NCBI GenBank assembly: GCA_943323705.2
Contig: CALPIT020000027.1
Span: 1-15,615, forward strand
Source: Streptomyces griseus
Lineage (GTDB): Bacteria > Bacteroidota > Bacteroidia > Chitinophagales > Chitinophagaceae
DNA length: 15,615 nt
Direction of reading: 5' to 3'
The notes under the pieces were generated by a model. It saw only the letters and a program-made list of their open reading frames with translations. It searched no databases and was not told the DNA's origin. A program made the position numbers and the translations under genes. The stretch's first letter is position 1; every line of letters begins with the position of its first letter. Shown here piece by piece: positions 6,353 to 13,891 of the stretch.

Positions 6353-6961
6353 TTATTTATTCCTTGATGGCCTTACAATCGGAGTTCCGGAACCTCCGCC
6401 ACTGCCACTGTTTGATGGACTATATGACCTTGTATTATTACGGCCTCCTGATGAAGAAGAATTTGGGTCTGGGGTTAAAATGTTTCTAATATTATTACCC
6501 CAATTGCTGTTGTTATAATCTCTTCCCGGAACATAAAATCTTATTGGTCCTGAGGTTTTGGGATCGCCTGTATTTACATTATTAAAAGTATAGCTTCCCA
6601 AATTGGTAGTTCTTGGGGTGGTGTTTTTAGGATTCGATGGAGTGATGCCATAATTGTAAACAGGATAGGGATAGTAGTAGGGGTTGTAATAATAACCGTA
6701 TGTGAATCCGTAACGATATGGATCGTAATTGTAATTGTAATCTCCGTCTATATTTCTCCATCTGCTGTCGTGTCTTGACATGATGATTTCCCTATTTTCT
6801 GATGAGGCGTAAGTATTGTTTTTTTCTGTGTTGATGTCTTCGTCGATTCCTCTTATGGGAGAATAATAGACATCATCGGGGGTTTGTGTGATTTTGTATT
6901 TGTTGGTGCAACTGAATAAACAGAGGGTTATTGCTATGAAAGGTAAAATTTTATGGTACAT
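6353..6961 (-). CDS. Predicted Tyr/Asn-rich lipoprotein, function unknown
   Basis: The 202-residue product starts with MYHKILPFIAITLCLFSC, a signal peptide ending in the lipobox LFSC with Cys18. Residues 70-110 are very rich in Tyr, Asn and Pro (runs such as YNYNYDPYRYGFTYGYYYNP). The C-terminal third is Ser/Gly/Asn-rich, and the protein ends in RPSRNK. This low-complexity composition suggests a flexible surface or periplasmic lipoprotein, and I recognise no catalytic motif. It is divergent from proS with 154 bp between starts, and is followed on its own strand by the FadL-like gene. Confidence 0.75.
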   Translation of the reverse strand: MYHKILPFIAITLCLFSCTNKYKITQTPDDVYYSPIRGIDEDINTEKNNTYASSENREIIMSRHDSRWRNIDGDYNYNYDPYRYGFTYGYYYNPYYYPYPVYNYGITPSNPKNTTPRTTNLGSYTFNNVNTGDPKTSGPIRFYVPGRDYNNSNWGNNIRNILTPDPNSSSSGGRNNTRSYSPSNSGSGGGSGTPIVRPSRNK

Positions 6962-6997
6962 ACGCCAAGGTTTAAATAGATTGTAGCATGAAGTTAT

Positions 6998-7005
6998 TAC
7001 TTTTG
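6998..7005 (+). promoter_or_regulatory. Candidate -7 box for proS-truB
   Basis: TACTTTTG matches TAnnTTTG in the divergent proS spacer. It would give a 5' leader of roughly 100 nt before the proS ATG at 7116. The -33 element is unclear, and no other good box is closer to the gene. Confidence 0.28.
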
Positions 7006-7034
7006 TGGCACTTTAAAAATGCCGCTAACGATTA

Positions 7035-7042
7035 CAAAGCTA
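7035..7042 (-). promoter_or_regulatory. Candidate -7 box for the Tyr/Asn-rich lipoprotein
   Basis: On the minus strand the sequence reads TAGCTTTG, a full match to TAnnTTTG, 73 bp before the ATG at 6961. If this box and the one at 6998-7005 are both used, the divergent transcripts would overlap at their 5' ends. Confidence 0.3.
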
Positions 7043-7115
7043 AAAGTCGAAAGCAAGGTTTGGTATTTTTTTTTGTTAAAGTCTTATAAAAGAAAGTTTA
7101 AAAAATAATTTATAT

Positions 7116-8594
7116 ATGAGCAAGGAGTTAACATCAAGAGCCGCTGATTATTCTCAATGGTACAATGATTTGGTGATAAAAGGTGAATTGGCAGATTATT
7201 CTGCAGTTAGAGGTTGCATGGTGATCAAACCTTATGGTTATGCATTATGGGAAAACATGAGAGACCAGCTCGATAAAATGTTTAAAGAAACGGGCCATGT
7301 AAACGCCTATTTTCCTTTGTTTGTTCCCAAAAGTTTATTTGAAGCAGAAGAGAAGAATGCAGAAGGTTTTGCAAAAGAATGTGCTATAGTTACGCATTAT
7401 CGATTGAAAACCGATCCCAATAACAAAGGAAAACTTATTGTTGATCCTGAAGCTAAATTGGAAGAAGAGCTTATTATTCGACCTACCAGTGAAGCCATTA
7501 TCTGGAATACTTATAAATCTTGGATTCAATCTTATCGGGATTTGCCAATTTTAATTAACCAATGGGCCAATGTGGTGAGATGGGAAATGAGAACACGATT
7601 GTTTTTAAGAACGGCCGAATTCTTATGGCAGGAAGGTCATACTGCTCATGCTACCAAAGAAGAAGCAATTATTGAGACTGAAAAAATGCTTGATGTTTAC
7701 GCAGAATTTGTTGAGAATTTCATGGCTGTTCCAGTTATCAAGGGTATAAAAACACCTAATGAAAGATTTGCTGGTGCAGAGGATACGTATTGTATAGAAG
7801 CGTTGATGCAAGATGGCAAAGCGTTACAAGCAGGAACATCACATTTTCTCGGACAAAATTTCGCAAAAGCATTTGATGTTCAGTTTTTAAATAAAGAGAA
7901 CAAAAAGGAATATGTATGGGCAACCAGTTGGGGCGTTTCTACCCGTTTGATTGGAGCGTTAATTATGGCACACAGTGATGACCAAGGGTTGATCATGCCG
8001 CCAAGAATCGCGCCTTTACAAGTAGTCATCGTTCCTATTTATAAAGGTGAAGAAAGTAAGCCTGTTATCGATGATAAAGTGGCTTCGCTAATAAAAGATT
8101 TAAAAGCTTTAGGTATTTCCGTTAAATATGACAGCTCTGATAATGCGCGTCCGGGATGGAAATTTGCCGAATATGAATTGAAAGGTGTTCCAGTAAGAGT
8201 AGCCATGGGATTGCGAGATATTGAAAACAATGTAGTGGAGTTGGCGAGAAGAGATACCAAAGAAAAAAAATCAGTTTCTTTTGATGGATTGGCTGGTTAT
8301 ATAAAAGATTTGCTTGAAGAAATACAAGCCAATATTTTCCAACGTGCGTTAGCTTTCAGAAATGAAAACATCAGAGAAGCCAATTCTTGGGATGAGTTTG
8401 TAAATCTGCTGGATACCAAAGCAGGATTTGTTTCAGCGCATTGGGATGGAACTGGTGAAACGGAAGATAAAATCAAAGAACAAACTAAAGCCACCATTCG
8501 TTGTATTCCGCTGAATAACAAACAAGAAGAAGGAACATGTATTTTAACAGGTAAACCAAGCACACAAAGAGTGTTGTTTGCAAGAGCTTATTAA
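7116..8594 (+). CDS. proS: Prolyl-tRNA synthetase, short (archaeal/eukaryal-like) form
   Basis: A class II aminoacyl-tRNA synthetase that charges tRNA-Pro. The 492-residue length, lack of the editing insertion and the start SRAADYSQWYNDLVIKGELADYSAVRGCMVIKPYGYALWE identify the ProS type 3 form used by many Bacteroidota. Motif 2 is RWEMRTRLFLRTAEFLWQEGHTAH (155-178), TSE of the ATP/proline site is at 124-126 and motif 3 is WGVSTRLIGALIMAH (272-286). An anticodon-binding domain follows (about 300-400), then the C-terminal extension with cysteines in RCIPL and GTCILTGKP. The chain ends in the family-typical FARAY. The ATG at 7116 has no Shine-Dalgarno sequence. The 3' end overlaps the annotated start of truB. 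Confidence 0.97.
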   Translation: MSKELTSRAADYSQWYNDLVIKGELADYSAVRGCMVIKPYGYALWENMRDQLDKMFKETGHVNAYFPLFVPKSLFEAEEKNAEGFAKECAIVTHYRLKTDPNNKGKLIVDPEAKLEEELIIRPTSEAIIWNTYKSWIQSYRDLPILINQWANVVRWEMRTRLFLRTAEFLWQEGHTAHATKEEAIIETEKMLDVYAEFVENFMAVPVIKGIKTPNERFAGAEDTYCIEALMQDGKALQAGTSHFLGQNFAKAFDVQFLNKENKKEYVWATSWGVSTRLIGALIMAHSDDQGLIMPPRIAPLQVVIVPIYKGEESKPVIDDKVASLIKDLKALGISVKYDSSDNARPGWKFAEYELKGVPVRVAMGLRDIENNVVELARRDTKEKKSVSFDGLAGYIKDLLEEIQANIFQRALAFRNENIREANSWDEFVNLLDTKAGFVSAHWDGTGETEDKIKEQTKATIRCIPLNNKQEEGTCILTGKPSTQRVLFARAY

Positions 8595-9420
8595 TCACTT
8601 TGCCAATAACATTATTTTGAAACAAAAAGGAAGTTACCTTAAGAAACATATTGCCCGCACTGGCATACAGCCTGAAGTACAATTAGGTACTACCAAGCGT
8701 TTTCGGATAGATAATATAACACAGGAAATTTTTGCTGAAGGGAAAGTGTTGTTGTTTGATAAGCCTGTACATTGGACTTCTTTTGATGTGGTTAAAAAAC
8801 TTCGGAGCTTGCTTCGCATCAAAAAAATTGGCCATGCAGGAACACTGGATCCACTGGCTTCAGGATTACTAATCATTTGCACCGGAAAATACACAAAGAA
8901 GATTAATGAGTTCATGGCTCAGGAAAAAGAATATACAGGAGCCATCACCATCGGTGCGGTTACACCAACTTACGATTTGGAAAGTTTGCCCGAACAGCAA
9001 AAAGATTATTCAGGCATTACTGAATCCATGGTTTATGAAGCCGCTAAAAAATTTGTTGGAGAAATCGAGCAATTGCCTCCGGTATATTCAGCACTAAAAA
9101 AAGCAGGAACACCGTTATACGAACTGGCCAGAAGGGGAGAAGAAATCGAATTGAAGCCAAGAAAGATCAACATACAACTTTTCGAAATCACTTCAATTGA
9201 ATTTCCTGTAATTCACTTTAAAGTTATTTGCTCAACGGGAACGTATATACGTAGTTTGGCGAATGATTTAGGAAGAGAACTGGGCTGTGGTGGTTATCTT
9301 AGCGAATTGCGGAGAACTGCAATCGGGGAAACGCGTGTAGATGAGGCTATTGGGGTTTCTGAATTTATACAAGAACTAGAAATTTTGCAGGGGAAGTCTA
9401 ATGAAAATAAAGAAAGCTAG
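8578..9420 (+). CDS. truB: tRNA pseudouridine-55 synthase
   Basis: TruB isomerises U55 in the T-loop of tRNAs. Visible motifs are EGKVLLFDKPVHWTSFDVV (54-72), GHAGTLDPLASGLL with the catalytic Asp91 (85-98), PPVYSALKKAGTPLYELARRGE (167-188), CSTGTYIRSLANDLG (218-232) and LRRTAIG (244-250). The start is uncertain: no ATG occurs in any frame between the proS stop and the conserved core. In-frame starts are the TTG at 8578, which overlaps proS by 17 bp and has AAAGAG about 6 bp upstream, and the TTG at 8617. Using 8578 gives 280 residues with about 53 before the first motif, where family members usually have about ten. A non-canonical ATA or ATT start near 8716-8730 would give a normal length. 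It is probably cotranscribed with proS. Confidence 0.92.
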   Translation: MQELINHFANNIILKQKGSYLKKHIARTGIQPEVQLGTTKRFRIDNITQEIFAEGKVLLFDKPVHWTSFDVVKKLRSLLRIKKIGHAGTLDPLASGLLIICTGKYTKKINEFMAQEKEYTGAITIGAVTPTYDLESLPEQQKDYSGITESMVYEAAKKFVGEIEQLPPVYSALKKAGTPLYELARRGEEIELKPRKINIQLFEITSIEFPVIHFKVICSTGTYIRSLANDLGRELGCGGYLSELRRTAIGETRVDEAIGVSEFIQELEILQGKSNENKES

Positions 9421-11859
9421 CTAGAACGAGTATCCTATACCGATAGTAAAATTAAAATTCTCATATCTCCATTGTCTGTACTCAGAGTTCGTACCTCTGG
9501 TAAAGATTTTCTTGAAGGCATCATCAAATCCGATATTAGGAGCTTTCCATCCGTCATTGATGTAATACAATTCAGGTCTTTTAAATCTGAAGCCAAAATC
9601 AAGTCTCAATACAAAATAGTTGAAGTCGAGGCGAAGGCCTGTACCTGCAGAAACACCTGTTTGGCTGTATAGGTTTTTAAGTTGAAACTGTGCACTATCG
9701 GAGCTGCCATCTAGTTTGGTATTTCTTAGATTCCAGATATTACCAATGTCAGAGAATATGGCTCCACGTAAAATCATCGTGTTCGGAATGATGTTCGCGA
9801 TATCAAAACGGTATTCTGCGTTTAATTCCAACTGCATATCTCCGGTTTTGTCGTTAAAAATCGTTTTGTTGGATGAGAATGGAATCAATGGTCTTCCTCC
9901 TGGTCCAATTCCTCTAACTGGCCAAGCTCTCATACTGTTGCTGCCTCCACCAAAATATTGCTTGTTAAATGGTAAAGTTCTGTTGGTGTCTGTTCCTAGC
10001 AAAGGAATACCAACGCCCAAAAATCCGCGAAATCCAAATGAAGCTTTATTGTACTTGATGATGTGTTTCACTTCCACATCGCCTTTGATGTACCTTCTTT
10101 TGTATTTATTTAATACGGGTACAAGTCCCCAAGTAAGTCCGGATTCTTCAGCATTGAACCTAACAGACATTTCTTTTGATAAACTGTTGGGGTGATAAAA
10201 GTTGGTGAACAATTTAGAAAAACTGATTCCCATACCAACGGTAAAAGCGGTGTTGTAGGAATAATTTAGAAATGGATTTTCGGCTACGATATTTTTAAAG
10301 CTGTCTGATTGATTGAATAAATTACTGAAACCGAAATTCATGGGCGTCCAGGCCCATTTCCATTTTCTTTTGTTGATACCCGACCAACCAAAAGCCACAT
10401 TTGTAGTTTGAAGGTTGAATAAATTCAGTCTTGTATTGTAAGCAATCCCAGCGTTGATAAAAGTTTCCCCATTATTCATAGATGTTTGCTTATTGAAAGC
10501 ATTGGGTATTCTCGGAAAGATAAGTCTCGGAAAAGAAGTGGAATTGGTATAGCTTAATTCATTCGAATTGATGAGTTTACTATTAGCTCCGATATTGTTA
10601 TTAAATTCTATACCCGCTCTGATATTATGTGTCATACGGATGGCTTCTTTGGCCAGATTTCTGTTGACAAGTGAAATATTTCCAGACAATCCGAATAGGT
10701 TTCCAGCAAGTACATTACTCGTGTTGCTGGCTGCAGAATAACTGACTTCCAAAGCTGTTTCAAATCCATATTTTTTGGAAGGAATGAGTTCTATTTCGAG
10801 GTCTAGCAGACTGTCTTTTCCGGGCGTTTCGGTGACGATGATATTTACACTTTGCCAAACACCCAACTTACTGAGGTTGAATAAGGTTCGGTAATACTCA
10901 AATTGTTTGTACAGGTTGCCTCGTTTAAACAAGATGTTTTTTTCAAACAATTCAGGATTCAATAATTGCTCATGATAATGAAGTGAAATGTCTCCAACCT
11001 GTTGCAAGTGAAAAAAAGAGGTGTCTTCTTTTCTAAAACCTTGCCTATAATCAGGGAAAATGTGAATGTCATTGATGTAGAATTTGTTCAACTTTGTCGT
11101 GTCTCTTGGCGGATTAAGAAGAATGGCTAGTTTCACCTTAGGTGAATCCTTTTTTTGCTGAGCCTCGGCGATAATGCTCAATTGTTGAAATGGATCTTCG
11201 TTAATATTGGTTAGCGCTTCGAAACTGGTATCTCCCATTACTTTCAACTCTGCCGATGTAAACTTATAAAATCCATTGTTTCTGAAACTGTCTACCAATC
11301 TAGCTATTTCTGTGATAACGCCGGCTTTCGTAATAGGGTCGTTGATTTTTAAATAACTTTTTTTCTTAAACGAAGGCACAAATTCCTGAAGTTGATTTTT
11401 TTTAAGTCGGTAGCTTACGGTGTCAATTAATGTAGGGTTACCTGGATTGATTTCATAAGTAACTGATATTTTTTTGCCGGAAGTATCTGTTTTGCCATAC
11501 ACATTTGCATTGTAATAACCGAGGTGAAACAACGATGCTTTCATGTTTTCGGCAGAATTGTTGGTAGCACTGCTGTCGTAAACCAATGGTTTGGGAATAG
11601 TTTTGAAGAAAATGAATCTGGTTTTTGTTTTTACTTTTGAACTATCGTCAAGTTGTCCGTACAATCTTTGAAGCAAAATGAGCTTTTCGGATTTTACAAA
11701 ATTTGTTCCATTTACATCAATATGATTATTGTAAAGAATGTATTCGTTCTTTGGCGCATTTCTTACAAAAGGTCTGTTGCAGGAAGCCAATACAAATATC
11801 AATAACAGAAAACGAATCCCTGAAATGAAACTTGATGTATTAAAGGAAAAAAATGCCAT
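9421..11859 (-). CDS. tamL: TamL: BamA/TamA-family outer-membrane lipoprotein
   Basis: An 812-residue Omp85-superfamily protein. The N-terminus has a signal and lipobox (LASC, Cys27), so it is a lipoprotein. This separates TamL of Bacteroidota from ordinary TamA or BamA. Residues about 35-340 look like POTRA repeats (segments such as FHLGYYNANVY, FRNNGFYKF and KLGVWQSVNIIVTETPGKDSLLDLEIEL). The C-terminal half is a beta-barrel. It contains VRGIGPGGRP (V648-R649-G650), corresponding to the conserved barrel loop 6 VRGF motif, and ends in NFTIGIGYSF. Its expected role is outer-membrane protein insertion or lipid trafficking with a TamB partner, which is not in this window. The stop abuts that of truB, and the start is 11 bp from the divergent methyltransferase gene. 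Confidence 0.88.
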   Translation of the reverse strand: MAFFSFNTSSFISGIRFLLLIFVLASCNRPFVRNAPKNEYILYNNHIDVNGTNFVKSEKLILLQRLYGQLDDSSKVKTKTRFIFFKTIPKPLVYDSSATNNSAENMKASLFHLGYYNANVYGKTDTSGKKISVTYEINPGNPTLIDTVSYRLKKNQLQEFVPSFKKKSYLKINDPITKAGVITEIARLVDSFRNNGFYKFTSAELKVMGDTSFEALTNINEDPFQQLSIIAEAQQKKDSPKVKLAILLNPPRDTTKLNKFYINDIHIFPDYRQGFRKEDTSFFHLQQVGDISLHYHEQLLNPELFEKNILFKRGNLYKQFEYYRTLFNLSKLGVWQSVNIIVTETPGKDSLLDLEIELIPSKKYGFETALEVSYSAASNTSNVLAGNLFGLSGNISLVNRNLAKEAIRMTHNIRAGIEFNNNIGANSKLINSNELSYTNSTSFPRLIFPRIPNAFNKQTSMNNGETFINAGIAYNTRLNLFNLQTTNVAFGWSGINKRKWKWAWTPMNFGFSNLFNQSDSFKNIVAENPFLNYSYNTAFTVGMGISFSKLFTNFYHPNSLSKEMSVRFNAEESGLTWGLVPVLNKYKRRYIKGDVEVKHIIKYNKASFGFRGFLGVGIPLLGTDTNRTLPFNKQYFGGGSNSMRAWPVRGIGPGGRPLIPFSSNKTIFNDKTGDMQLELNAEYRFDIANIIPNTMILRGAIFSDIGNIWNLRNTKLDGSSDSAQFQLKNLYSQTGVSAGTGLRLDFNYFVLRLDFGFRFKRPELYYINDGWKAPNIGFDDAFKKIFTRGTNSEYRQWRYENFNFTIGIGYSF

Positions 11860-11870
11860 ATTTTCGGGCT

Positions 11871-12617
11871 ATGTTAAGCAAAGCAACAATCAAAGATATT
11901 CAAAGTTTACAGCACAAAAAATTCAGAGATGAAAGTCATACTTTTTTGGCTGAAGGTCCAAAAGTAGTTCACGAGCTATTACTGGCAGCGGCATTTGAAT
12001 GTGTTGCTATTTACGGACTTTCAGATTGGATTGAAAAAGAAATAAACTTGCTTCCTGATTTTGAGAAATTTATGCATGTGGTCACTGAAATTGAGCTTTC
12101 AAAACTCGCAACTTATACCACACCCAATAAAGTGGTAGCGGTGTTTAAAAAAGCAACTGTGGTTTCAGATATAGCGTTGAAGAATAACATAACTCTTGTA
12201 CTCGACGACATTCAAGATCCTGGGAATCTGGGCACCATCATCAGAACGGCTGATTGGTTTGGAATAAAAAATATTATTTGCTCCTTGAAAACAGCTGATG
12301 CCTACAATAGCAAGGTGGTTCAAAGTACAATGGCGAGTCTGGGAAACGTAAATATTTTATATACAAACCATATCGATTGGGTTAAAAATAATCACTCCGT
12401 AAAAGTGCTGGCTACCTTACTTCAAGGTAATGCTTTGAAAAACTACAAAGGGTTAGGTGAGGGGATTTTGTTGATTGGAAATGAAGCCAATGGTTTGTGT
12501 GATGAACTTCAGCAATTAGCTGATGAAAAGATTACCATTCCCGCTTATGGTAATGCAGAATCTCTAAATGCGGCTATTGCGACAGCAATTGTGTTGTATG
12601 AATTGAAAAATAGTTAA
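11871..12617 (+). CDS. TrmH/SpoU-family RNA 2'-O-methyltransferase
   Basis: A 248-residue SPOUT (trefoil-knot) methyltransferase using SAM to methylate a ribose 2'-OH, most likely in 23S rRNA (RlmB-like). The N-terminal SpoU substrate-binding domain opens with MLSKATIKDIQSLQHKKFRDE and has FLAEGPKVVHELL (25-37). Motif 1 is LDDIQDPGNLGTIIRTADWFG (111-131, catalytic Arg125), motif 2 ILLIGNEANGL (199-209) and motif 3 ITIPAYGNAESLNAAIATAIVLYE (221-244). The ATG at 11871 is preferred over the one at 11853: homologs begin at MLSK, and the earlier start would overlap the divergent tamL start. The exact target (RlmB G2251 or another site) cannot be read from the sequence. The stop codon shares TTAA with the convergent permease. 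Confidence 0.9.
   Translation: MLSKATIKDIQSLQHKKFRDESHTFLAEGPKVVHELLLAAAFECVAIYGLSDWIEKEINLLPDFEKFMHVVTEIELSKLATYTTPNKVVAVFKKATVVSDIALKNNITLVLDDIQDPGNLGTIIRTADWFGIKNIICSLKTADAYNSKVVQSTMASLGNVNILYTNHIDWVKNNHSVKVLATLLQGNALKNYKGLGEGILLIGNEANGLCDELQQLADEKITIPAYGNAESLNAAIATAIVLYELKNS
11891..11898 (-). promoter_or_regulatory. Candidate tamL promoter inside the methyltransferase gene
   Basis: On the minus strand the sequence reads TATCTTTG, a full match to TAnnTTTG and identical to the SRP RNA -7 box. A TTTG lies 16 bp upstream (11918-11915), a little closer than usual. Transcription would start about 25 nt before the tamL ATG. The whole promoter lies in the first codons of the divergent methyltransferase gene. 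Confidence 0.5.
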
Positions 12618-13843
12618 CGGAATTGAATGGCTTTTACCGGTGCAATTTTTCTGACAAGTATTGTTGGGATGATTAATGTCATAAAACAAATGGCAATGGT
12701 AATCAGATCAACAAGAACAACTTGCCACCAAATGACATGCACGCTTGCCTCTGAAATGAAGTAAGCTTCTTCATTCAATTTGATAAAACCTGTTTTCATT
12801 TGTAGCCAGCAAATCAATAATCCTGCAAAAGTGCCAATGATAATACCCGCACAAGCAATGATTGATGTGTGATATAAAAAGATTTTTTGAATATGCCAGT
12901 TGTTGGCGCCAATAGCTTTTAAAATGCCTGTCATGCGTGTTCTTTCCAACAATAAAATAATCAGACAGGTGATGAGATTTACTGCAGCAATTATCATCAT
13001 AATGCCAATCAACATGTTTTTAATCTGTCCCTGCAAATCAAGCCAATCAAAGATGTTGGGATAAACCGATTTGATACTACGGCTGTACCAACTTTGTGGC
13101 AATTCTTCATATATTTTTTCATTCAGACTATCAGTTAACGCATAGTCCTTCAAGAAGATTTCATAGCCGCCGATTTGATTACTATTCCAGTTGTTTAGTT
13201 TTCTGATGAGATTGATATCGCATAACGCGAAATTTTTGTCATATTCATCAATGCCCGTTTTGTAAATTCCTGACACCGATAATTTTCTGGCTGTTTTGCT
13301 GCCGTCTTGCCTGAAGAAAAAAACGATTAAGCTATCGCCGGTTTTCAGTTGTAATTGATTGGCGGTATAAGCACTGATATTGATGTCTTTGCTGTAGCTG
13401 CTATCTTTGAAACGAAGCCATTTGCCATTTTGAAGAAAACTCTTCATTCTGTTGAAATGAAAGCTACTATCTATGCCTTTGAGCAATACACTTTCAATTC
13501 CTGTTTTGTATTTCAGGATGGCGGATTTGGTGGCGTATCGTTCTGCTGAAACCACATCATTCAATTTACTGAGATACAATTCTACGGTATCGTTTCTGTT
13601 TATAGGGTATTCTTCTGCAACACTGACTTTGTTTTCTATATTTTGTTGAACGCGGATATGTCCCCAAAAGCTGAATACTTTATTACCAATGACTTGTTGA
13701 AATCCATTGACAAAACTCAGCGCTACAATCATCACGGCCACACTGAGTGCGGTAGCACCGATAGCCAATCTGATGATAAAGCGGGAGAAGGTTTGCCTGT
13801 TTTTAAAGGCTATTCTTTTGGCAATGAACAATGAGATATCCAA
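12614..13843 (-). CDS. LolC/LolE-like ABC transporter permease (FtsX family)
   Basis: A 409-residue inner-membrane permease with the MacB/FtsX topology: one N-terminal helix (about residues 22-46), a large periplasmic domain (about 50-270), then three helices (about 277-300, 326-348 and 371-397). The coupling segment RTRMTGILKAIGANNWHIQKIF (about 302-322) would contact the ATPase. The start MDISLFIAKRIAFKNRQTFSRFIIRLAIGATALSVAVMIVALSFVNGFQ resembles LolC/LolE proteins that release lipoproteins from the inner membrane for outer-membrane sorting. No LolD ATPase gene is in the window. The start codon is TTG (13843-13841): the reading frame closes at a TAA five codons upstream and no ATG is available before residue 38. 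The gene is divergent from the T9SS plug gene with 48 bp between. Confidence 0.85.
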   Translation of the reverse strand: MDISLFIAKRIAFKNRQTFSRFIIRLAIGATALSVAVMIVALSFVNGFQQVIGNKVFSFWGHIRVQQNIENKVSVAEEYPINRNDTVELYLSKLNDVVSAERYATKSAILKYKTGIESVLLKGIDSSFHFNRMKSFLQNGKWLRFKDSSYSKDINISAYTANQLQLKTGDSLIVFFFRQDGSKTARKLSVSGIYKTGIDEYDKNFALCDINLIRKLNNWNSNQIGGYEIFLKDYALTDSLNEKIYEELPQSWYSRSIKSVYPNIFDWLDLQGQIKNMLIGIMMIIAAVNLITCLIILLLERTRMTGILKAIGANNWHIQKIFLYHTSIIACAGIIIGTFAGLLICWLQMKTGFIKLNEEAYFISEASVHVIWWQVVLVDLITIAICFMTLIIPTILVRKIAPVKAIQFR

Positions 13844-13859
13844 TACGATGTAATTTTAC

Positions 13860-13867
13860 TATCTTTC
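13860..13867 (+). promoter_or_regulatory. Weak -7-like box for the T9SS plug gene
   Basis: TATCTTTC differs from TAnnTTTG only at the last base and lies 24 bp before the ATG at 13892, in the 48-bp divergent spacer. No -33 element is visible. Confidence 0.3.
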
Positions 13868-13891
13868 AAAATTAAATTAATTAAACTACAA

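Noticed and set aside
6353..6961. Frameshifted or spurious low-complexity frame
   Set aside because: It has a proper signal peptide with lipobox, an intact frame of 202 codons and a plausible upstream promoter, so I kept it as a gene of unknown function.
9716..10195. Plus-strand open frame of 159 codons inside tamL
   Set aside because: It is a shadow of the tamL barrel region; the product is Pro/Ile/Leu-rich in the pattern expected from antisense reading, and there is no supporting motif.
9421..11859. Annotation as BamA
   Set aside because: The lipobox at Cys27 and the overall length of about 810 residues fit TamL better; BamA has no lipid anchor and carries five clear POTRA domains.
11853..11870. 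Earlier ATG for the methyltransferase (six extra residues)
   Set aside because: It would overlap the divergent tamL start by 7 bp, and homologs are expected to begin at MLSK.
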